Source: Colwellia sp. 12G3
GTDB taxonomy: Bacteria > Pseudomonadota > Gammaproteobacteria > Enterobacterales > Alteromonadaceae
Direction of reading: 5' to 3'
DNA length: 64,000 nt
Assembly (NCBI RefSeq): GCF_002836775.1
Contig: NZ_PJAQ01000009.1
Location: 117,024 to 181,023, forward strand
The translations under genes were made by a program, and so were the position numbers. The notes under the pieces are model-generated. The model was given only the letters and a program-made list of their open reading frames with translations, did not search any database and was not told the DNA's origin. Below are positions 55,033-61,597 of this stretch, piece by piece. Position 1 is the first letter of the stretch; every line of letters starts with the position of its first letter.

Positions 55033-58000
55033 ATGCTCGAATATTTACTCAGATTTTCTATTCGTAGAAACTCAATTATTATGTTGGCGGTACTCGCCTT
55101 CGCAGGACTTGGTCTTTGGAATTTTACCAAGCTGCCGATCGATGCCGTCCCTGATATCACCAATATTCAGGTAATGATCAACACCGAAGCCCCAGGATAT
55201 ACACCGCTTGAAGTGGAACAACGGGTTACTTACCCATTAGAAACCGCATTGGCAGGCATACCAAATTTAGTGAGTACACGCTCTGTTTCACGTTATGGCT
55301 TATCGCAAGTAACCGCCATTTTTAGTGATGATACTGATATTTACTTTGCCAGACAATTAGTGAATGAACGCTTAGTCTCCGCAAAATCAGATTTACCTTT
55401 TGGATTAGAGCCTGAACTTGGACCTATAGCAACTGGGTTAGGTGAAATATTCATGTTTACCGTGGATGCTGAGCCTAATGCACGTAATGATGAAGGGAAG
55501 TTAATAACAGCTACAGATTTAAGAACGGTTCATGATTGGATTATTCGCCCTCAGTTAATGCAAGTGGATGGTGTGGTTGAAGTTAACCCTATTGGTGGTT
55601 TTAAACGTGAAATACTTGTTGCCTTTGAGCCTAAAAAGCTACTGGAATTTGGCCTTAATCAGCAAGATATTATTCAAGCGATCGAAAATAACAATGATAA
55701 TAAGGGCGCTGGGTTTATAGAAAAAAATGGCGCTCAATGGTTATTACGTATCCCCGGACAAGTGGAAAGTTTAGAGGCTATCGCTAATATTCCTGTTAGG
55801 ACAACTGAAGGCAGTGTAATTCGAATTTCTGATGTCGCTAAAGTACAAGAAGGAAAAGAATTAAGAACAGGTGCTGCAACCCAAAATGGTAGAGAAGTTG
55901 TGATGAGTACCGTTTTCATGCTCATTGGTGAGAACAGCCGAAATGTTGCTAAAGCGGTTGGTATAAAGTTAGACGAAGTTAAAGCGAGTTTACCCTCAGG
56001 TATTACCGTTACCGCTGTGTATGACCGTACTACCTTAGTGGAGAAGACACTCGATACTGTAAAAATGAACCTCTTTGAAGGGGCGTTATTAGTCATTGTC
56101 GTGTTGTTTTTGTTGTTAGGCAATATGAGAGCTGCATTGCTTACTGCTGCGGTTATCCCATTTGCTATGTTAATGACTGTAACGGGCATGGTACAAGTAG
56201 GCGTAAGTGCCAATCTGATGAGTTTAGGAGCGTTAGATTTTGGACTACTTGTTGATGGTGCGATTATCATCGTTGAGAATTGTCTAAGAAAGCTCAGCTC
56301 AGCTTCTGCCAATGGTCGTACCATGGCAGTTAATGAACGATTAGCACTGGTCTATGAAGCAACTAAAGAAGTCATCCGTCCGGCATTATTTGGCGTATTT
56401 ATTATAACTGCTGTTTATTTACCTATTTTTGCTCTTACGGGAGTCGAAGGGAAAATGTTTCACCCTATGGCAATAACCGTTGTTATAGCTCTATGTTGTG
56501 CAATGTTTTTATCAGTAACTTTTGTTCCGGCAGCTATTGCTATTTTGTTCAAAGGTCCTGTAAAAGAAAAAGAAAATATCATTATAAAATCATCTTTAGC
56601 CCTTTATCGTCCTTCTTTAACGTTTGCGCTTAAAGTTCGCTGGTTTGTTGTGGTTTTCGCTGTTGGACTTGTCGGCTTAGCAGGATTTTCTGCCAATAAA
56701 CTTGGTAGTGAATTTGTGCCAAACCTTGATGAAGGTGATATCGCCATGCATGCATTGCGTATTCCAGGCACGTCATTATCGCAAGCTGTCGCGTTACAAA
56801 AAGTCTTAGAAGAAAAAATCAATCAAATGCCAGAAGTTGAACGTGTCTTTGCAAAAATAGGCACAGCCGATGTTGCAACAGATGCTGTACCACCAAGTGT
56901 TGCCGATAATTTTATTATTTTAAAACCACGCAGTGAATGGCCAAATCCTAATAAACCTAAAGCACAATTTGTTGAAGAATTAGCAGCCGTAGTAGAGCCT
57001 ATACCAGGTAATCGATATGAGTTCTTACAACCAATACAAATGCGCTTTAATGAGTTGTTATCAGGGGTTCGTGCAGAGCTGGCTATCAAAGTGTTTGGCG
57101 ATGACTTTGATACATTAGCTGCGTTAGGAAAGAGCATAAACACAGCTATTATTAATGTTGAGGGGATTGCTGATATTCAAGTAGAGAGAACGACTGGTTT
57201 ACCTATAATGACGATTAATCCTAAACTTGCCCAGCTAGCAAAATATGGAATAAGCGTGAAGCAACTACAAGATCAACTTTCCACAGCGCTAGGCGGTACG
57301 ATTGCGGGTAAGTTCTATCAAGGTGACCAACGTGCAGACATAGTAGTACGTCTTCCAGAAGGGCTAAGAACCGATGTTGATGCCTTGGCTTACTTACCAA
57401 TACAGATGTTCGATAACAGTTATGTTCCATTACAGGAGGTAGCTGAATTGGTATTGGTTGAAGGTGCAAACCAAGTTAATAGAGAAAATGGCAAACGTAG
57501 AGTGTTTGTTACCGCTAACGTTCGAGGGAGAGATTTAGGATCATTTGTTAAGGATGTTCAAGCATCTATCGATGAGTCTGTTGAAATACCTGCGGGTTAC
57601 TGGATTGAATATGGCGGCACCTACCAAAAATTACAATCAGCATCAGAACGCCTATCTATCGTAGTTCCTATTACGTTGGTGATGATTATTGGTCTTCTTT
57701 TCTTGGCTTTAGGCTCATTTAAAGATTCCATGATTATTTTCACTGGTGTTCCATTAGCCTTAACAGGGGGGATTTTTGCTTTACTGTTGAGAGATATTCC
57801 TTTTTCAATATCAGCCGCTGTTGGTTTTATTGCTTTATCAGGCATCGCTATTTTAAATGGCCTGGTTATGGTCTCGTTTATACGAGAACTTAGACGTGAA
57901 GGAGCTGCTTTAGATACGGCTATTATCGAAGGTGCATTGACAAGACTTCGACCTGTGCTAACAACCGCGCTTGTTGCCTCATTAGGTTTTGTGCCTATGG

Positions 58001-58176
58001 CACTTAATACGGGCATTGGCTCAGAGGTTCAACGCCCACTAGCAACTGTGGTGATCGGAGGGGTGATCTCCTCAACTATATTGACGCTATTCGTTCTTCC
58101 AGCTTTATATCGTTTACTACATCGTGAAGAGACCTCCACTGAAACAACTCATTCAAAGGAAACCGTTAATGTTTAA
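55033..58176 (+). CDS. czcA: CzcA-type heavy-metal RND efflux pump
   Basis: A 1047-residue inner-membrane proton antiporter of the HME-RND family, pumping metal from periplasm to outside. The N-terminus has FTKLPIDAVPDITNIQVMIN and GYTPLEVEQRVTYPLE. Transmembrane helix 4 carries DFGLLVDGAIIIVEN with D402, D408 and E415, at the same numbers as in CzcA; this DFG..VDGA....EN form marks divalent-cation pumps (Zn, Co, Cd, Ni type) rather than the Cu/Ag type. AAAGGAAAG precedes the ATG. Its last codons overlap the start of the HupE-like gene. The exact metal cannot be fixed from sequence. Confidence 0.95.
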   Translation: MLEYLLRFSIRRNSIIMLAVLAFAGLGLWNFTKLPIDAVPDITNIQVMINTEAPGYTPLEVEQRVTYPLETALAGIPNLVSTRSVSRYGLSQVTAIFSDDTDIYFARQLVNERLVSAKSDLPFGLEPELGPIATGLGEIFMFTVDAEPNARNDEGKLITATDLRTVHDWIIRPQLMQVDGVVEVNPIGGFKREILVAFEPKKLLEFGLNQQDIIQAIENNNDNKGAGFIEKNGAQWLLRIPGQVESLEAIANIPVRTTEGSVIRISDVAKVQEGKELRTGAATQNGREVVMSTVFMLIGENSRNVAKAVGIKLDEVKASLPSGITVTAVYDRTTLVEKTLDTVKMNLFEGALLVIVVLFLLLGNMRAALLTAAVIPFAMLMTVTGMVQVGVSANLMSLGALDFGLLVDGAIIIVENCLRKLSSASANGRTMAVNERLALVYEATKEVIRPALFGVFIITAVYLPIFALTGVEGKMFHPMAITVVIALCCAMFLSVTFVPAAIAILFKGPVKEKENIIIKSSLALYRPSLTFALKVRWFVVVFAVGLVGLAGFSANKLGSEFVPNLDEGDIAMHALRIPGTSLSQAVALQKVLEEKINQMPEVERVFAKIGTADVATDAVPPSVADNFIILKPRSEWPNPNKPKAQFVEELAAVVEPIPGNRYEFLQPIQMRFNELLSGVRAELAIKVFGDDFDTLAALGKSINTAIINVEGIADIQVERTTGLPIMTINPKLAQLAKYGISVKQLQDQLSTALGGTIAGKFYQGDQRADIVVRLPEGLRTDVDALAYLPIQMFDNSYVPLQEVAELVLVEGANQVNRENGKRRVFVTANVRGRDLGSFVKDVQASIDESVEIPAGYWIEYGGTYQKLQSASERLSIVVPITLVMIIGLLFLALGSFKDSMIIFTGVPLALTGGIFALLLRDIPFSISAAVGFIALSGIAILNGLVMVSFIRELRREGAALDTAIIEGALTRLRPVLTTALVASLGFVPMALNTGIGSEVQRPLATVVIGGVISSTILTLFVLPALYRLLHREETSTETTHSKETVNV

Positions 58177-58867
58177 TATTATACAGCGATATGGCTTGTT
58201 GAGTTTTATCGCTTTACTTGCCATATGGTTACCGATTGAAGCCTTTGCTCATGGTGTCGATGAAAGCACACGAGCATTTTTACTACAAAACACTGGCGTA
58301 CAAATCATCCCATTTTTGTATATCGGTGCTAAACATATGGTGACGGGGTACGATCATTTATTGTTTTTAGTAGGTGTGTTGTTCTTTTTATATAGAAGTC
58401 GAGACGTTTTATTGTATGTCAGTATGTTTACGCTAGGACACAGTTTAACCTTATTGTTTGGCGTGATCAGTGACATACAAGTTAATGCTTATTTAATCGA
58501 TGCCATTATTGGGCTATCGGTGGTTTATAAGGCCTTTGATAATTTAGGTGGTTTTAATCGACTCTTTGGTAAATCACCCAATGCAAAGCTTGCGGTACTA
58601 ATTTTTGGCCTTTTTCACGGCTTTGGCTTAGCAACCAAGTTACAAGAGTTTCAACTTCCTGATGACGGCTTAATTACTAATTTAATTGCCTTTAATGTTG
58701 GGGTTGAATTAGGACAGTTTACCGCCTTGGCCTTTATTCTTTTAGTGATTAATTTTTGGCGTAAACACAGTAGCTTCACTCGCTTTGCGACAAACACGAA
58801 TTGTTTGTTGATGAGTGCAGGGTTTATGTTAGTAGGCTTTCAACTAACAGGTTATTTCATTAACTAA
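58169..58867 (+). CDS. HupE/UreJ-type membrane protein
   Basis: A 232-residue protein with a signal sequence (about 1-27, ending EAFAHG) and six or so membrane helices. GYDHLLFLVGVLFFL, HSLTLLFG, FGLFHGFGLA and NVGVELGQ are diagnostic of the HupE/UreJ family, Ni/Co permease-like proteins. The chosen ATG overlaps the czcA stop by 8 bp (ATGTTTAA); a longer frame to 58124 would lie within czcA. In efflux clusters this protein may exchange metal with the periplasm or sense its level; direction is unknown. Confidence 0.88.
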   Translation: MFNIIQRYGLLSFIALLAIWLPIEAFAHGVDESTRAFLLQNTGVQIIPFLYIGAKHMVTGYDHLLFLVGVLFFLYRSRDVLLYVSMFTLGHSLTLLFGVISDIQVNAYLIDAIIGLSVVYKAFDNLGGFNRLFGKSPNAKLAVLIFGLFHGFGLATKLQEFQLPDDGLITNLIAFNVGVELGQFTALAFILLVINFWRKHSSFTRFATNTNCLLMSAGFMLVGFQLTGYFIN

Positions 58868-58925
58868 TTAGCTAACTTAATCAATTTCACTTAGTAAACT
58901 TCACCCTATTTTAAGAGATAAAACG

Positions 58926-59489
58926 ATGCAACAAAGCGATCCACAAAATATGCCACAAGCTATCACATTAACGAATACCGCACTGATCAAATATACGCTG
59001 TTCAGCTTAGTCTTCGCAGCCGTGACCCTATTTACAATTATATTACCTGCGGAATACAACATCGATCCCACAGGGTTAGGACATAAATTTGGACTAACCG
59101 TTTTTAACAATATCAAGGCCGAAACGTCTACTCCACTCTCTTCACAAGAAGCAGCCGAAAAATCAAAAGGTGCTACAGAAACCATTGAAGTGATCGTGCC
59201 TGCTGGTCGCGGTGTTGAATATAAATTCATCATGGCGCAATACCAAAAGCTTGAATACGAATGGATAACAGATAGTTCAGCATTGTATTTTGATTTACAT
59301 GGCGAACCAGAAGGCGACACAACGGGCTATTTTGAAAGTTATGCAATAGCAACACTGGGTGAAATGAAAGGGAGTTTTACGGCACCATTTGCTGGCTCAC
59401 ATGGTTGGTATTGGAAAAACAGCTCTGACTCCCCAGTCACTGTTCAACTTATTGTAAAAGGTGAATACACCAAGCATGGCCTTAAATAA
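58926..59489 (+). CDS. Membrane anchor protein of the efflux cluster
   Basis: A 187-residue protein with one N-terminal membrane span (about 23-43, LIKYTLFSLVFAAVTLFTII) and a periplasmic beta-rich domain: EVIVPAGRGVEYKFIMAQYQ, then FDLHGEPEGDTTGYFESYAI and GSHGWYWKNSSDSPVTVQL. Such proteins, often labelled transmembrane anchor protein, follow HupE and CzcA genes in other Alteromonadales, as I recall. The His in LHGEP and GSHGW might bind metal (inference). It begins 58 bp after the HupE-like gene. Confidence 0.8.
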   Translation: MQQSDPQNMPQAITLTNTALIKYTLFSLVFAAVTLFTIILPAEYNIDPTGLGHKFGLTVFNNIKAETSTPLSSQEAAEKSKGATETIEVIVPAGRGVEYKFIMAQYQKLEYEWITDSSALYFDLHGEPEGDTTGYFESYAIATLGEMKGSFTAPFAGSHGWYWKNSSDSPVTVQLIVKGEYTKHGLK

Positions 59490-59551
59490 TCACCTCAAAT
59501 AATAGAAAAAAAACATACTTAGAATTTAATTAAAATAACTGGAGGACCAAA

Positions 59552-59884
59552 ATGAAAACTTTAATAGCAGCCTTATTCATTACATTGATATTTACCACAA
59601 GTTCAGCATTCGCGCATACTGACCACGGAAAAATAAGCCCTAAAGTAGCAACACAAATTGCAGCTAAAGCTACCCAAAAACTGACTTTTAAAGATTTAGG
59701 TTTCAAGGTTGGAAAATTAGACCAGAGTTGGAAGAGTCTGACCTCAGAAGATTTCAAACTACATGCGGCAGAAGCTAACCGTTATATTGTTAGTGCTAAC
59801 AATAAATCAGAAAATAAAATAATTTATTTCCTAATGACAATGTCAGGCGAAGTATTAAAAGTAAATTCTGAAGCGAAGTTTTAA
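59552..59884 (+). CDS. DUF6488-type secreted small protein
   Basis: A 110-residue protein with a clean signal peptide (1-21, LIAALFITLIFTTSSAFAH). The mature part begins AHTDHGKISPKVATQIA, a His/Asp-rich N-terminus able to bind metal, followed by a PepSY-like fold pattern ending YFLMTMSGEVLKVNSEAKF. The pattern resembles DUF6488 proteins of metal-resistance clusters. A periplasmic metal-binding or chaperone role is inference. GGAGGA precedes the ATG. It is the last gene of the cluster. Confidence 0.75.
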   Translation: MKTLIAALFITLIFTTSSAFAHTDHGKISPKVATQIAAKATQKLTFKDLGFKVGKLDQSWKSLTSEDFKLHAAEANRYIVSANNKSENKIIYFLMTMSGEVLKVNSEAKF

Positions 59885-59893
59885 ATTGGCTAA

Positions 59894-59923
59894 GGGGTTG
59901 CCATACACAACCCCATTAATTTA
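59894..59923 (+). terminator. Hairpin at the end of the efflux cluster
   Basis: GGGGTTG (59894-59900) pairs with CAACCCC (59908-59914) and is followed by ATTAATTTATT. It has a good GC stem but no clean T tract, so it is a probable terminator of the efflux operon. Confidence 0.55.
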
Positions 59924-60339
59924 TTAACTGTGTTTATTTAAAGACTAAAAGATTATATTTAGCGATCAGTTGACCTAAAGGACAGTCATCCTCTAATGGT
60001 GGTTCATGGCACTTTGAAGTCACGCCAATACAATTTTTTGACTGTCTAAGCTGCCTTAGTTATCTGTCAGGGTAGAGGTAAACCTACGCTTCCTGAACAC
60101 TGCAAACAGATGAAAAAAGCTATTAATATTAATGTCCGCTAACGTATCAAAGTGACTATTCATTTCCTTTGCGCCAATAGTCGCTTTCTCCGTCATCTCT
60201 GTCATTGAGTACTTTTTGTAAGCACGAATAGTTCTGGTAAACGAGTTATATGGTAGAAGCTATATTAGGGGGTTGAATAGAGAAAAATTGTAAAGACCAC
60301 CCAAATGTTTAGGTGATCTTATTTCCATGCAATGTTTAT
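59924..60339. other. Intergenic region after the efflux cluster
   Basis: About 415 bp with no supportable gene. A mismatched hairpin near 60293-60320 (AAGACCACC/GGTGATCTT), followed on the minus strand by TACAATTTTT, could terminate the minus-strand gene. Confidence 0.4.
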
Positions 60340-61092
60340 TTATAAACCACTCATTTCCTTATTAACAGAGATAAGCTCATTCCATTGATTTTTAAATGAC
60401 TTATTATAGTTGGCTTGAAATGCTTTAAAGCTTCCTTTACCGTATAACTCTTCAAAATGCTTACTAAACTCCAAATCTTCATCCCATTCTGCAAAAGATT
60501 CCATAGAAGAAAGTCCCATCATATGACGTCCATTTTTAAGACCTTGAATAAACTGATTGTCCATTACTGCCCAATATTTAGTTTTACCAATTTTACTGAG
60601 CGTTTTCTTTACTTGCATCAATAAATATTTTCCAACGTCTGATTCGTAATTCTTGCTTACAGTTAGGTATCTCGCCATAAATTTTTCAGGAGAAACTCCT
60701 TTATCTAAATTATTTATTTCTAACCCTTCTATAACACGCCATAATTCACTTTGTTTGTAAGAGGTAATATAAGGATTGATGTTATCTTCCCAGTCTTGGT
60801 CGTGTTTCTTGTTATCAGGTAGAGCATCTAACTCAGAAAAACTAACAGGCCCCATAACCCAAATTAAATCATTAGCATCAGGGCCATAAGTAACATTGTA
60901 TATCTTTGTCTTAAGAGGAGCTTTTACGTGATATTTCTTAATATGTTCTCGCATATTATTTGTAAATTTTTTGGCGTTATTGTTGTCGATAGTAAATCGA
61001 AATGTATCCCATTGGGTGTAAGATTTAGCTTCTTCAGCTATAGCCGAAAATGTAAAAAGTATAGCCAAAACTAGCGTAGATATTTTTTTCAT
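60340..61092 (-). CDS. Secreted protein of unknown function
   Basis: A 250-residue protein with a signal peptide (1-19, KKISTLVLAILFTFSAIA, cut before EEAKS). The mature protein is helical, rich in Lys, Asp and aromatic residues, and shows two related segments of similar layout: WDTFRFTIDNNNAKKFTNNM with WVMGPVSFSELDALP, and ARYLTVSKNYESDVGKYLLM with HMMGLSSMESFAEWDED. This suggests two ABM-like (ferredoxin-fold) half-domains. I recognise no named family. It is alone, between the efflux cluster and repeat copy 2. Confidence 0.75.
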   Translation of the reverse strand: MKKISTLVLAILFTFSAIAEEAKSYTQWDTFRFTIDNNNAKKFTNNMREHIKKYHVKAPLKTKIYNVTYGPDANDLIWVMGPVSFSELDALPDNKKHDQDWEDNINPYITSYKQSELWRVIEGLEINNLDKGVSPEKFMARYLTVSKNYESDVGKYLLMQVKKTLSKIGKTKYWAVMDNQFIQGLKNGRHMMGLSSMESFAEWDEDLEFSKHFEELYGKGSFKAFQANYNKSFKNQWNELISVNKEMSGL

Positions 61093-61197
61093 AATAGTAC
61101 CTTCCAGTATACTATTACAGCTTTAAACCATGTGGTTAAAGAAGACGTCAATAATATGAATTAACAACAGAGCGAGTATAGTAAATAAATACAATAT

Positions 61198-61221
61198 GTA
61201 CATTTATTAGTACAAATGTAC
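61198..61221. promoter_or_regulatory. Inverted repeat upstream of the secreted-protein gene
   Basis: GTACATTT (61198-61205) and AAATGTAC (61214-61221) form a perfect 8-bp dyad 106 bp upstream of the secreted-protein start. It is a candidate operator; the regulator is unknown. Confidence 0.35.
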
Positions 61222-61359
61222 CATGTGGGTATTATTGAGACGACATGCACAACTGATAACGTTTGCGCTAAGCTCAATTGAGCCTTTAACATTAAATTTA
61301 TCAAAGGCAGTTCATCCGACAGAGCAGTCATTAGGTATTTGTTGAGCCTTACATCATCT

Positions 61360-61456
61360 GCTAGCCAAAAGCGGACATTGTTTTTTTGTGAAACCATGAT
61401 CATATCAAGGACAATTCTAACCAAAATTTACTGCATGTATGGGGACTGGTTTAACA
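61360..61456 (+). repeat. Dispersed ~97-bp repeat, copy 2
   Basis: Starts with the same 20 bp as the copy at 50674, GCTAGCCAAAAGCGGACATT, and ends with the same CTGGTTTAA at nearly the same distance. It lies between the secreted-protein gene and the LamG/FG-GAP gene, in the same orientation as copy 1. Confidence 0.75.
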
Positions 61457-61597
61457 TTGCTGCCAGTGGTATTAATTTATTGAACATTTCACATTAATAA
61501 TGCAGCAGCGTTTGGTCACTCCTTTTTACTTGCATACATGTACGTTTTACAACATAGTTGCATAGCTTAAAAAACAACCATGCAAGGATGTCGCACT

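Larger units (their letters stand above)
61093..61597. other. Intergenic region before the LamG/FG-GAP gene
   Basis: About 505 bp between divergent genes, holding an inverted repeat (61198-61221) and repeat copy 2. An 87-codon frame on the minus strand overlaps the repeat and is not credible. Confidence 0.5.

Noticed and set aside
60125..60146. AATGTCCGCTAACG, the reverse complement of part of the dispersed repeat (AGCGGACATT)
   Set aside because: Only about 11 bp match and the conserved right end is absent at the expected distance, so not counted as a third copy.
61161..61424. 87-codon minus-strand frame
   Set aside because: Overlaps the dispersed repeat and has protein-unlike composition with clustered Cys and Tyr; probably chance.
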